A stretch of 64,000 nucleotides of DNA from NCBI GenBank assembly GCA_963281155.1, contig CAUJLY010000001.1, positions 5,332,001-5,396,000 of the forward strand, in the 5' to 3' direction. Position numbers and translations under genes: made by a program. The stretch comes from Rhabditophanes sp. KR3021 (taxonomy: Eukaryota > Nematoda > Chromadorea > Rhabditida > Alloionematidae). Shown here piece by piece: positions 53,377-64,000 of this stretch (its first letter is position 1; each line of letters begins with the position of its first letter). The notes beneath the pieces are model-generated. The model saw only the letters and a program-made list of their open reading frames with translations. It was not told where the DNA came from and made no database searches.

Positions 53377-53548
53377 ATCTTTTTGCCAATCTTTTTATTC
53401 AACTCCAAGTAATTTGTGTCGGCAAAAACAAAAGATGCAGACATCAACTTTGTAAAACAAACTTCGCCATTTATTGTCTATTTTGCTTTAGATAAAAAAT
53501 CGTGCCTACTCACAAATTGCATCATTTATTAAAATTGACAAAAAATTT

Positions 53549-53630
53549 CGCATCCAGCAGGATTCGAACCTGCGCGGGCAAAGCCCAATTGATTTCTAAT
53601 CAATCTCCTTAACCGCTCGGACATAGATGC
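53549..53630 (-). tRNA. tRNA-Ser (AGA)
   Basis: 82-nt class II tRNA; acceptor gcatcta/tggatgc, anticodon loop TTAGAAA. Single copy here. Confidence 0.94.
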
Positions 53631-53842
53631 TGATACTATCCTTCCTTATTATGCTAATCACCTTACCGATCATTCATCTTAAAAGCTAAATTAGCATTTA
53701 ATTGGTAATAGTACAGGAGCAAAATTCATTGATAGCTAATTAAAATATTTAGAGTTTGATATTTCTTCCTACTTGTTAGTAACCCAAATTTGTAAATAAT
53801 TGGATTCTGCTGCTTTGTAATACAATTATCCATACATTCATA

Positions 53843-53915
53843 GCTCCATTGGCCCAGTGGATAAGGCGTCTGACTTCTAATCAGAAGATCCCCGGTTCGA
53901 CCCCGGGATGGAGCT
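53843..53915 (+). tRNA. tRNA-Arg (TCT)
   Basis: 73 nt; acceptor gctccat/atggagc, anticodon loop CTTCTAA. Single copy here. Confidence 0.95.
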
Positions 53916-54130
53916 ACTTAACTTTTTGTCTTCCCAAATACCTACTTATTAAGATATTTTTATCAAAAAGGTGCGGACTAATGCAATATTAAACGTCCTA
54001 TAATAGAATACTTATTGTCTCTAGTTTGTGACGACATCTTGTTTATTGAGCACAATCTCGATTGGTAAAGTATACCTCTAACAATTTGTCTATACACTAT
54101 CATATGATTGCTTAGGTCAAAATTGTCAAA

Positions 54131-55946
54131 ATGGTTCTACGGCAAGCGCCTGCGATGGCATGGAAGTTTCTGCTACATGTACGTTATTGTTTGTGTGTAT
54201 CACAACCTGTTTTTAGGCCTTAAAAAATGTGAAGAAACCTACCATCTCAAAAAATGCCATTAAGTTAGTCACTGAGGCTGGTAACAAATTGGTCACATTG
54301 CCGAATACTGCATTTTCAAAAAACTACTTCTTACGAATTGTAAGTTGGTTAACAACTTAACATCATTGATTACACGTATAATATTGTAGATAAGTGGAAT
54401 ATTCAGGTCTCCGGGTTCAAAGAATGTCATTAGATCATCAACACTAATAGCAACACATCGGCGTCAATTTTCGCAATATCAAAGCTCCTCAGTGGGGAGG
54501 TTTAGCAATTTTATGAAAGTAGTTAAAAGAAGAGAAAACTTCATTAATGAAAGTATCAAGGTAAATACATACAATTGTTTACTATATCTCTAAATTGTAT
54601 TTTGTAATGCAACTTTATATTTACGTATATTTTAGAACTTATTTGAAACAAATGCGAGGTATAACCCACACTTAAACCAATTCAGTTATGGAAATTGTTT
54701 GTCCTTTTATACCGTCGGTGAGTATATTCACAAAGGATGCGATGGGGCGGTTTATGAACTGAAGAGAAACGAAGATACCGAGTATGATCTGGCTGTTAAA
54801 AAACTATTCAATTACCACAGTCAAAGAAGATCAAGTCGGCAATTATGGGAGGAAAACAAACTTGAGATCATTCCATTGGTTGAATTGCCATCGGATGTCA
54901 ACTTTAATAATAACATCAACAAAGTCAGAAGAATACCTAAGAAGCATGCAAATATAATTGACATCAAAACAGCGTTTGTAGATGATATACCGTATTTAAA
55001 AGACTCCCACGTTCACTTCCCAGAAGCTCAACGCTTTTATGAGGACTATGACGGCGTTGTCCATAATGTGAGGACGATATTTATTGTTATGAAGAGGTAT
55101 AAAATGGATTTTGCAGAGTATAATAGACTGTTTAGAGTGAGGTCGCCTCGGTGTAATACCATTTTGTATGGCCAACTGATTGAATCACTATGTTTCTTGC
55201 ATTCATGCACAATTAGCCATCGTGACATCAAATTAGACAACATCTTAATTGAATTTGAGAATGAAAAGGATGTTCCATTTTTGGTACTAGCGGATTTCGG
55301 ATATTCTTTGTCTACGGGTGATTGGAATGTTTGCCATAGACGTAATGTTAGCTTAGGTGGTAATTTTCCATTCCGAGCACCTGAAATAGCCTGCTCAAAA
55401 GCCGGCCCAAATGTAACTGTAAACTTTGAGAAGGCGGATTCATGGTCAGCCGGAGCATTAGGATATGATTTTTTCGGATGCGCACAGCCATTTGTTGGAA
55501 GTAAGGATAAAGTGGCTTTGTTAAGTAATAGAACATATAAAATGTGTGAATTGCCGAAAATAGGACATGATAAAATTAGTAAAAGTGTCGAAGATATCAT
55601 TTTTGACTTACTAGAAAGAGATCCCAACAAAAGAATTGTGCCATATCTGGCGGGCAATGTAATATTGTTTTCGTTGTTTGCAGATGAAAATTTGCTAAAG
55701 AAAATTCTGGTCGAAATTGATATCAAGAAAATAGTTGGTGCTAGGAGTGTAATGTCGAAGGAGGCATTTTGTTTAGCTGTTCTCGAAAAAGTGAACGCTC
55801 TACTGGAATTTATTAGTGCACAAACAATTTTATCACGCGGAATATACAGTAAAGCTGAATTACAACTGAGAGCAACAATCTTGAGTCGACTTTGCCACTT
55901 TGAAATGATCGAAGCATTTGAATATTTGAATAAAAAATGTTTTTAA
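54131..55946 (+). CDS. PINK1: Mitochondrial kinase PINK1
   Basis: Four exons, 54131-54178, 54217-54339, 54390-54560 and 54636-55946, all splitting between codons; 550 residues (human 581). The basic N-terminal region fits a mitochondrial targeting sequence. The atypical kinase domain shows KGCDGAVYELKR (Gly-rich loop), LAVKKLF (catalytic Lys), a family-specific insertion before HANIIDIKTAFV, SHRDIKLDNILIE (catalytic loop), LADFGYSLS (DFG), GGNFPFRAPEIA and ADSWSAGALGYDFFG. The C-terminal extension (LFADENLLKKIL onward) is the PINK1 CTD. PINK1 is stabilised on damaged mitochondria and phosphorylates ubiquitin and Parkin to start mitophagy. The gene sits between tRNA-Arg(TCT) and tRNA-Val(TAC). 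Confidence 0.93.
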
Positions 55947-56038
55947 TAACGAGTACTAACTACACCAACTTTAAAAACGTGTTTCGACTGCAGAGTTTTG
56001 TAAAATTATACAATAAATATTCAATATTGCAAAAGGAA

Positions 56039-56111
56039 AGGTCCCGGCCGGGATCGAACCGGCGGCCTTCTGCGTGTAAAGCAGACGTGATAACCACTAC
56101 ACCACGAGACC
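56039..56111 (-). tRNA. tRNA-Val (TAC)
   Basis: 73 nt; acceptor ggtctcg/cgggacc, anticodon loop TTTACAC. Single copy, 92 nt after the PINK1 stop. Confidence 0.94.
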
Positions 56112-56445
56112 TTGTGATATCATTACTTCCTATCGACTTTTGTTTGGAGTTGTTTGACTCAATTAAATTTACATTATTCAAATTTTAATATACAAACGTG
56201 GAAATAAGAAAAGAATAGTATTTAAATGTAGTACCAATGTAGAATTCAAAATACATCATAGCTTACATGCATATAAGAAAGACTGTTAATAATACTCATT
56301 AACCCTTCTAATACTTATATTTATTATGTCTATTTTATGTAATTAATAATTTAATAAATTACTCACAATAAAAAAGCAGGTGGTTTGATGTACTAATTTT
56401 TTTACAAACACGGATGTCAAAGGAAGTTTAAATATATAGTTTTAC

Positions 56446-56517
56446 GAGCCTGTGGCGCAGTGGAAACGCGACAGACTTCGAATCTGTAGATCGCAGGTTC
56501 GATCCCTGCCAGGTTCG
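56446..56517 (+). tRNA. tRNA-Arg (TCG), copy 1
   Basis: 72 nt; acceptor gagcctg/caggttc, anticodon loop CTTCGAA. Confidence 0.95.
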
Positions 56518-56602
56518 TATATTTTTGTCATTTTTGGAAATATCTATTATTTGAAAGTAAAGCAATACAGATGTCAAAGGAAGTTTAAAAATATAGTTTT
56601 AC

Positions 56603-56674
56603 GAGCCTGTGGCGCAGTGGAAACGCGACAGACTTCGAATCTGTAGATCGCAGGTTCGATCCCTGCCAGGTTCG
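56603..56674 (+). tRNA. tRNA-Arg (TCG), copy 2
   Basis: 72 nt, identical to copy 1, 157 nt downstream. Confidence 0.95.
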
Positions 56675-56758
56675 TATATTTTGTCATTTTTGGAAATATC
56701 TACTATTTGAAAGTAAAGCAATACAGATGTCAAAGGAAGTTTAAATATATAATTTTAC

Positions 56759-56830
56759 GGGCCTGTGGCGCAGTGGAAACGCGACAGACTTCGAATCTGT
56801 AGATCGCAGGTTCGATCCCTGCCAGGTTCG
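56759..56830 (+). tRNA. tRNA-Arg (TCG), copy 3
   Basis: 72 nt, 156 nt after copy 2. The second base is G instead of A (gggcctg), which turns the A-T pair at position 2-71 into a G-T pair. Confidence 0.94.
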
Positions 56831-57198
56831 TACATTTTTGTCATTTTCCAAAATAGCTATTATTTGAAAGTAAATCTAAATAAAATAGAAGAATTAAAAA
56901 AAATGATATTAATATTTTCATACAAACTTAATTTGAATATTAATATAACTAAATATTTTAACAGTTTGTTAAATATGCATATTATATATTCCAATTATGT
57001 TCTATTTCTTTATTATATAACATGCCCCTATTCTATGATAAAGTTAGTTAGTCTTACGTTGTTTTAATGTCTATTACCGAACAGTTGTTGGAACTAAGGT
57101 CTCAGATATGCACCTCAGGCCTAAACACAGTTATTGAGATTATAACAATTCTTTGAAGATAATATGTAAATATATTTTTTCTCAAATAACCAAAAAAA

Positions 57199-57270
57199 TG
57201 CCGCATACAGGGATTGAACCTGTGACCTTCGGTTTACAAGACCGACGCTCTGCCACTGAGCTAAGACGGC
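57199..57270 (-). tRNA. tRNA-Thr (TGT)
   Basis: 72 nt; acceptor gccgtct/atgcggc with one mismatch (position 6-67, C-T), anticodon loop CTTGTAA. Last tRNA of the cluster. Confidence 0.9.
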
Positions 57271-58201
57271 TTGTCCTTTCAAACTTCACTTCCAAATATG
57301 TCATATTAATTTATAATTCTCATGCATAATAAACAACTCAGTAATTAATTTACATAGTTTAGACGAACTAATAATTTAAATTTGTATTGATCATGGTTAA
57401 ATGGCTTTCACTAACCTTATAGTTTGATTCACTTTATAGAATATTTTTTAAAAGAAATAGTCTCCAGCAATATATTTATTTAGATGGATTTTTGAAAAAA
57501 TGCAAAATAAAAATATGAATTTATGAAACACTTATCTAATGCCTGGGATTTATTATACGCTGCATTTTTTATTCATAAAGGGAGAAATATTTAGAGTTAA
57601 AGAAATGTTTTCTATGTCAAATTATACGATAAAAGAATTTGTAAAAAGGAAATCAAACTAGCCGTACATAAAATAAGTGATTTTTTAGCGAATATTTGCT
57701 TAAGATAAATATTAAAATCTTCATTAAATGAGGATGAGCTTTATCAACATTTAACTTAAATAGATTTTCTAAAATAGTTTATCAAGGTATTTATCGTTAT
57801 TACAAGCTAAAAAGCTTTCAAGTACAGTCAAACAGACGTTAAGTCCAATTTAGGCTGTTTTAAAGATAGATATAATGAAATTGAAAGACAATAATATACT
57901 CATGAATTCCAATTTACAAAATTTGATTTCTGGCATTAGCACCTTAACCGAGCTTTTTATCATTTAGTTTGTTACTAAATATACACACTGCGTCTATTAG
58001 TCAGATTAGATATTAAATTAAATCTAATTACTACTTTAAATACACATTCAGAACTATAAATTACAATTAACTATGCTTTATTGTCATTAAATTTTACTTT
58101 ACGAAATTATATTTTTAGTAAATACAAAATTCTAAGATTACTAATTTTAATAGCATAAGTTGGTTGAAGATAATACAGCTATGACAGTGCTACAACATCA
58201 T
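57271..58201. other. Intergenic between the tRNA cluster and arginine kinase
   Basis: 931 nt, very AT-rich. It includes the 3' UTR of arginine kinase (minus strand). No other gene is supported. Confidence 0.45.
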
Positions 58202-59381
58202 TTACTTCTTGGATTCGGCTTCCTTTTCCAATTTGATGAGATGAGCTAATCCATCATACATTTGCTTAACAGCTTCGTATTCAGTAACTCCGAGACGGGC
58301 TTTATTTGAAATGTCGTAAATACCGCCTTCAGCTTCAGAATGTTCTCCGTGAATTCCACGAACTTGGAGTTTAAGACTGTCGGTGATATCGATGAAGTCT
58401 TTACGAGCTGAAGTTAAGGGCAATTTGATATGTGCACTAGCACGTACTGTTGTTCCAAGGTTTGAGGGACAAAACGTAAGCCATCCGAGGCGTTCATGTC
58501 TTGCAAATCCAACTTTAGCTTGGATAGCTTTGATTCCTTTGATGAGGCGTTCAAGGATATTTCCAACATCACTTCCATTTTGCATGGAAATGATACGAAG
58601 ATGATCTTCTTCGTTGACCCAGACAAGGAAAGTCTTGTTCTTGTTGTGGTAGATTCCTCTTCCCTTTGGCCAGTATCTGCAAGCGTTGGCGGCTTGGAGG
58701 AATCGATCTCCTTCCTTGAAGAGGAAATGGTCGGCGATGAGTTGGTTTTGGACTTCTTTGGTCATGCCCAACAATGGGTAGTAAGTTCCAGCCAAGTCGG
58801 CATCAGTCAAGCTGGTGAAGACAGATTTGACGGAGTCTTCCATAGCCAAGTAGTTATCTTCACTCAAGCATGGATTGAATGAAAATCCTTCGAGAGATCT
58901 TCCACATCTAATACGAGTAGATTGGATGTATTTGCCTTCTGGGTCCAATTCTGGGAGAAGATGTGTTTTTCCTTCTCCTAGGTCTACCTTAAACACTTAT
59001 GTCAAATAAAAGTTTATATTGTACACAAATTTACCTGGGGCTGCTTAGCGTTAGGGGCGAATCCGTTGTGGTATTCTTGGATGATTGGGTCAAAGAGATC
59101 CTTGAAGAGAGTGTAAGATTCAGCATCTGGGGCATAAACTCCTACTCCTGAGTCGAGATTTTCAACTCCAGATTGGATGACATCAAGAAGTGTAGCTCCG
59201 AGCTTGGTTTTCTTGTCCTAAATCATCTAATCAGATTTTATTCTATTTGTTACTCCATTACCTTAAGCTTGTCAACGACTTCCTTAGTAAGATGTTTCTT
59301 CAAAAGACTCTTGCACTCTGGATGGGCTTGCAATTTAGCATATCCCTCTTCGATCTTCTTAATTGTTGCAGCGTCAGCCAT
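58202..59381 (-). CDS. ARGK: Arginine kinase
   Basis: Three exons, 59381-59262, 59217-59035 and 58987-58202, all split between codons, give 362 residues, the usual monomer length. The N-terminal all-helical domain includes [11 protein letters not shown] and [13 protein letters not shown] (substrate-specificity loop). The catalytic domain includes [39 protein letters not shown] with [11 protein letters not shown], the catalytic-Cys block [19 protein letters not shown], and a C-terminal Arg-binding loop ([10 protein letters not shown]). The enzyme transfers phosphate between ATP and arginine as a muscle energy buffer. Codon use is more GC-rich and biased than in neighbouring genes, consistent with high expression. 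Confidence 0.97.
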
Positions 59382-61998
59382 GTTGTTATAAGGTATTATT
59401 CTATAAATAAGTACAAATAAATAAAAGCATTACAAGCGAATGCAAAAGCGAGCAACCAAATAGACATAAAAATGCGAATGATTGATTGGTAAAACTAAAA
59501 AAGTGTTCAAAACGAAGGATCGTTTTTGCAATTAATGGTATCATAGTTGACAAATGCACGTATGCATTTGTTGCTATTTTCAATGATTTTCACCACATTC
59601 TGACCTCAACCAAAAGTTATCCTACCAACAAACTATGCAGTCAACACATTTTTATTATTTATAGAATATAAACTTTAAACAAATGCTCTCTGTATCAAAA
59701 AAATAATTGTGGTATGACGTAGCGATGCCAAAAATAAAACTACAACTTCCCATATACAACTTTTTGGATATGAAAATAAGAAATTGTATATCGTTCATGG
59801 TATCTTATCGGGTTAATCCTTTTCAAGAAAGATGAAAAGCGTTATTCTGTATAACATACAATTAAGAAACAAAGGAACTCGGCATTGTATTATAGGCATA
59901 ATATTTTTGCCAAACATTGTACACAATTATTTTTAAATGTAGGCATATAGATACTAAAAGAATCCGCATATACTTGCTAAAAGATATTTGTATATTTTTG
60001 TTATTTGGTAGCGATGCCAAATTAGACAAGATAATAAAAGACGATATAGGAAAGTCTTTTAGTAAGAGTAGAAGTATCTGACAAAAATGCCTCTTATGAA
60101 AAGGCGAGTTTTGCAACTGCTCATACTTCAACTCGTGTGCCTCTGTTATATAGACAACATTTCTCAAATATGCAGTCAATTTAGATCTCTATGGCTCCAC
60201 CCAAAGCTGTTTACTTTAAAAGAATACTCGGAATATATGTGCATAAACCAAAGATCCTTTGCGGAAGTTACTTTAAAGAAAGATGGCAAGCTTTTCAGTT
60301 GTTTAGCGCTGTTTCTACTTTTAAATAAATCAGTTGGAGAGGTCTAAAAATGAAAGAGCAGAGAGAATGTTCTCCGCTTCTATGCTACTTATACATCAGT
60401 ATACTCGTACGTTCGCCGTCAAATTATATTAAAATCCAGTCGCAACAACCTGTACCTATAGAGAGTTCATCTTTCGCTTTAATAAAATTATATGTGCTCA
60501 GAAGGGTATTTTATTGGGAGGAAGTGATTGTTGTTCAATTTATTTATAAGAGTGAAAGAGAGAAATAGACAAAACTCTCGCTTCTAAAATAATGCATTTT
60601 CAAATATATATTGTGAGCGAATTATTTTTTGTAAATTCTATTTATAAACTAAATAACATATCATGCCTCGATTAATCATATAAGCTGTTTTCGATGTGTA
60701 ATTAGACTGCAATATTTAATAATGTTTTTAAAAAATTCTCACCAATATACAAAACAAAAATAGAAATTAATACAAAACTAGAAAGCGTAAATAAAAACAA
60801 CCTTTATAATTTTCCACGACATATGCCATTTTACCGTACATAATTTTGTGATTATGGGATCTAATGTAAAAAATAATTTTTATTGCATTTTCAACTACTT
60901 TTTGTTAAACATCAAGTATCAATTGAATGATAACGGAGTAATAAATTTGTTCTGATCAAAAGCCGATTCATTGAGTTGAACAAGTCAAGGTTCAGATACT
61001 ATTTGAGTTGTTGAGACGTATTTTCCTTTTCCACAAATTGAAGCATAATATTTGTTGATTGATTGTCAATCTTAAAGCTGATATAATTTCCAAGATTAAA
61101 ACGTAAGCGTCTTTTACACGCTAATCAAAAGATTTCGTGGGTTGAAAAGGGAAAGTATTTTTTGAGACTAAAAGTTGCCACTAACAAATGTGAAAAATGA
61201 TCTTTCTTAAGAAGAATAAATAACGTTTTACGTATTCAATGCAATAAAACCTTTTTATTTTATCTTTCGCTTGCATTTTGAAAGTAAACAAGTAAGAATA
61301 TATCAAAGAATATATATTTTCCAAAAACTAATGCCACGTAATTGCTTATTAGTTCAGTTAAATGCTAGTCATCTTTTTTAAATACCCTGTTCAAAGGTTA
61401 CTTTTGCCAAGAAATGAGGGTTTGAAAAGTAATCACGTAAGATACGAATTATCCTGTTCACAAAAACTTTTTATTTTTAAGTATAAGTTGATAATTTCCT
61501 CTATTGCTCAAACGACACTCACGTACGCATATCTTGTTAGACTACTTAAATCTTAAGTATCATTTTTTAAACTCATGAAAGTTGCTTAAAAGTGTCAAAA
61601 TTTGTATATTGAAAGATAGGAAATTGGTTATCTTCTTACTTTCATCACGTCAAACTGAAGAAGTTGTTACAAAAAAATACAACTTGCACGTACGCAACTT
61701 TTGTCTCCGTATTCTAACAATTTGTTTGTTACCTTACTTTTTATTATATCATATAACTAGTACAATCAAAATAGCAATATACAATATTAAATTACTGACA
61801 ATTACAATAAATATACCCAATCCTAACATAATATTTGAAATTATAATTGGTTCGTACGTGTAAGTATGTAATTGAATCATTAAAATTGCATAGAATACAT
61901 AAATTGTAACAATTATTTTAATAAAAAAAGCTTGTTGATCGGCAAATTGGTAACATAATTCTTAAACGATATTCCTTTGATTTAATAATGATGTAACT
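59382..61998. other. Long stretch without a supported gene
   Basis: 2.6 kb, AT-rich. Probably includes the arginine kinase promoter and 5' UTR. Several open frames of 60-105 codons exist (for example 60087-60347 and 61582-61863 on the plus strand), but composition, lack of splice support and lack of recognisable motifs argue against them. The word cacgtacgca recurs near 61520 and 61686. Regulatory elements are likely but cannot be named. Confidence 0.4.
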
Positions 61999-63986
61999 TT
62001 AAACAACAACAATCCAATTATTAAATGTTTTAAAATCGTTTGAACATGTTTGATAAATGCTAGAATGATACCAACCTCCGTCAGCAATAAATTTAAATTC
62101 ATGAGTTCCGATTTGCACATCACACCATATTCCGAATTTTTTAGTTTGACCTGGCAATGGATTAAGTTTGATAGCTACTTCCCAGTTTGTAAAGCTTCCC
62201 TGGAAAAATAATATTATAAACAATATTATGCATATACTTTTTGAATCGCTCTAATCTTTCTAATTAGTAAATTTGTTTCTTTTAAAAGAATTTAAAAAAA
62301 AGCTTATTGCATCATAAATGTCATTTTGTAAAAATAATCGTTTAAGCTGCTTATTTTAAATGCCTCAAAATACGTGACGTTAAATATAATGCTTTAGAAA
62401 TGAAATTTTGTTATAAATAAACTTACAACTACAAAAACATCAACAGCTTTTCTGTCATTTATATCAACTTCAAACCAAATTGGTCTAAGAGCTTGATTGT
62501 TATGAGATATTTTATCGCTAAAAATGTATGAAACATCAAAAAGATTCCAATGTTAAAACATACGTGGTCAGCAAGTTCCATTTTTGTCTATTTGAGCAAG
62601 GTTGTTTTTTAATAAAAAATCCTTCTGAATATCCACTGTCAGTTTGTTGTACTTGTCTTCTTGAACTCATTAATTCACGTTCTAAACTTTGAATTTTATT
62701 TTCGGCATAATCCAATTGTTTTCTTTTTAAATAAAGTTCATCTTGTTCATAAGTAGGTCTGGTGTAGTAGGCTTCTTGAGGATATGGGTCATACTGTTGG
62801 AGTTGTGGACGAGGTTTGTGTTGGTTTAGATGAGATAATTGAGCAGGGCTTCTTTCAAGCAAATGTTCTACTTTTTGTGGCACGGTTTCACCAGTATACA
62901 AATATTTAGGTTGGTTATTGGCGTGAGCAGTATCCTTTCTAATTACGTCATTTTCTAATTTTGTAATTTTCGATTGATTCAACTTTAAGTCACTTTTTAA
63001 CGTATCATTTTCAAATTTCAATGCTTGAATTTGTTTAACAAGGTTTTCTTTCTCATCATCAACTTCAAATGAGGGCTGTCTTTGAATGGTTTGTTTGTTT
63101 TTGAATTCAGCAAACATTTTTTTAGCTTCTGCCATAAAATTCTTACATTCCTTTAACTCAGCTTCTAAAGCCTCGTTCTTCTTCTTTATTTCAGTTACTT
63201 CGATGGAAAGTTGTTCAACTTTGTCACTATTAATTTGATTTACTTCATTATAATGCTTCACTTCTTCATAACCATCTTTCTTAGCAGGTGAAGTGATGAG
63301 AGTTTCTTTTTCAAAATCACTCTTACTGCTAATTAGTTTCTTTGGCAAAACTTTTTTGTGTACTGCATTAATATCAACAACAGGTTTTTTCATATGCAAC
63401 CCAGATGCTGCTGAAAAATTAAGAATTAATCTTTTACCAATTAAGCAAGGGACTGTTAATTTAATTAACCAATCAGTCTATTAAAGCGGAATCAATCGAA
63501 TACATCAATCAAAAAAACACATTTAAAAATAACTACATATTTTCCCATTCTTATAACATATTAAGGTCATTAAATTGATGATAAATGAACATGACACACA
63601 TGATAGCATTTATTGTCATACAAAATTTACTCACCCATCATTCGTTGGACTAGTTCAACTGATTTTTCAAATCGTTCCGTAGCATTAGTATATGCGTCCT
63701 GTTTCTTCCCATATGGACGGCATCCATGGGCTGAAAGTGATTTATTATGGTCGCTTATTTATTGAACAATTACCTATATTGACAAAAATAGGAAATGCGT
63801 CCCAACCCTGGTCTGGCATGATGACTCTTCCTACACTTGAGTCATACTTAAGAGCTTTCTGCACGCCATTTTCTTTGTAATACAATCCATGTGCTCCGGG
63901 AATTGAACTTTGAACAATTGAAAAAAGAATAGAATCATCGGAATCAATTGGAACATCAATTGGTTCCATTTGTACGCGGAGCCATC
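61999..63986 (-). CDS. TDP-43-N domain / coiled-coil / AMPK-type glycogen-binding protein (5' partial)
   Basis: Exons 63986-63774, 63730-63635, 63410-62564, 62517-62427 and 62199-61999 join in frame and give 482 residues. The first exon begins after an acceptor, so the start lies beyond the right edge. Residues 1-70 match the N-terminal oligomerisation domain of TDP-43: RVQMEPIDVPIDSDDSILFS, IPGAHGLYYKENG, MPDQGWDAFPIFVNI. Residues ~110-385 hold heptad-rich coiled coil (IEVTEIKKKNEALEAELKEC) and low-complexity linkers. The last ~95 residues are an AMPK-beta/CBM48-type carbohydrate-binding domain: FVVGSFTNWEVAIKLNPLPG, IGTHEFKFIADGGWYHS, NNWIVVV. No RNA-recognition motif is present. A glycogen-associated, self-assembling scaffold is a reasonable inference, not a known function. 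Confidence 0.8.
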
Positions 63987-64000
63987 CTAAAATAGACTAT

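Larger units (their letters stand above)
56411..56875. repeat. Tandem triplication of a ~157-nt unit containing tRNA-Arg (TCG)
   Basis: Three units start at about 56411, 56568 and 56724. Each has ggatgtcaaaggaagttta-type leader sequence, the tRNA, and a gtatatttttgtcatttttgg-like trailer. Units differ by a few bases and short indels in the flanks. Confidence 0.9.

Noticed and set aside
55046..55726. 226-codon open frame on the minus strand
   Set aside because: It lies entirely antisense to the kinase domain of PINK1, whose residues are conserved; no motif of its own.
59862..60179. 105-codon minus-strand frame upstream of arginine kinase
   Set aside because: Leu/Ile/Phe-rich, typical of random AT-rich sequence; no homology recognised.
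60087..60568. Two consecutive open frames of 86 and 72 codons
   Set aside because: No motif, no splice support, composition like the surrounding AT-rich DNA; the hydrophobic start of the first is not convincing as a signal peptide.

Overview
The window is nuclear DNA of an animal, most likely a nematode. The sequence is AT-rich. Most introns are 40-50 nt with acceptors ending in tttag, and several start codons sit a few bases after an acceptor-like tttag, as expected for spliced-leader trans-splicing. The gene content fits: a chemoreceptor resembling the nematode Srt family, a class 3 lipase, a tyrosine-phosphatase fragment of a type expanded in nematodes, arginine kinase, and many short secreted peptides. 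Exon models below were built by joining reading frames across splice sites; spliced totals of complete models divide by three. Protein names rest on recognised family motifs, not on database searches.

Left third (1-28.4 kb): dense conserved genes. In order: the end of a METTL13-type eEF1A methyltransferase, a small secreted protein, GPALPP1, a Hippo-pathway kinase (MST1/2), a secreted two-MAM-domain protein, two divergent His-rich secreted peptides, the mitochondrial ribosome GTPase ERAL1, Raptor (mTORC1), ARS2/SRRT, glutaredoxin-3, ZPR1 and a seven-transmembrane receptor. Against the usual tiny introns, five introns of 0.7-1.5 kb stand out. They hold antisense, decayed coding-like sequence, and three are bounded by direct repeats spaced at exactly the intron length.

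Middle (28.9-57.3 kb): a cluster of 56 tRNA genes covering 25 anticodons. Its core is a large inverted repeat (about 30.85-36.50 kb and 45.83-51.44 kb), each arm carrying the same 18 tRNAs and the same 59-residue secreted peptide gene. The 9.3 kb spacer holds a Gly/Tyr-rich secreted peptide, two genes built from double-stranded-RNA-binding domains (one frameshifted), a decayed methanethiol oxidase (SELENBP1) gene, a class 3 lipase and a decayed tyrosine phosphatase. A third, older copy of a four-tRNA block, a tandem triplet of tRNA-Arg(TCG) and the mitophagy kinase PINK1 lie to the right.

Right end (57.3-64 kb): arginine kinase, a long stretch without clear genes, and a gene that runs off the edge and combines a TDP-43-like N-terminal domain, a coiled coil and an AMPK-beta-type glycogen-binding domain.

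The most unusual observations are the tRNA palindrome with its dsRBD-gene spacer, a probable one-nucleotide exon in the Hippo kinase, the direct-repeat-flanked introns, and the TDP-43-N/glycogen-binding fusion.
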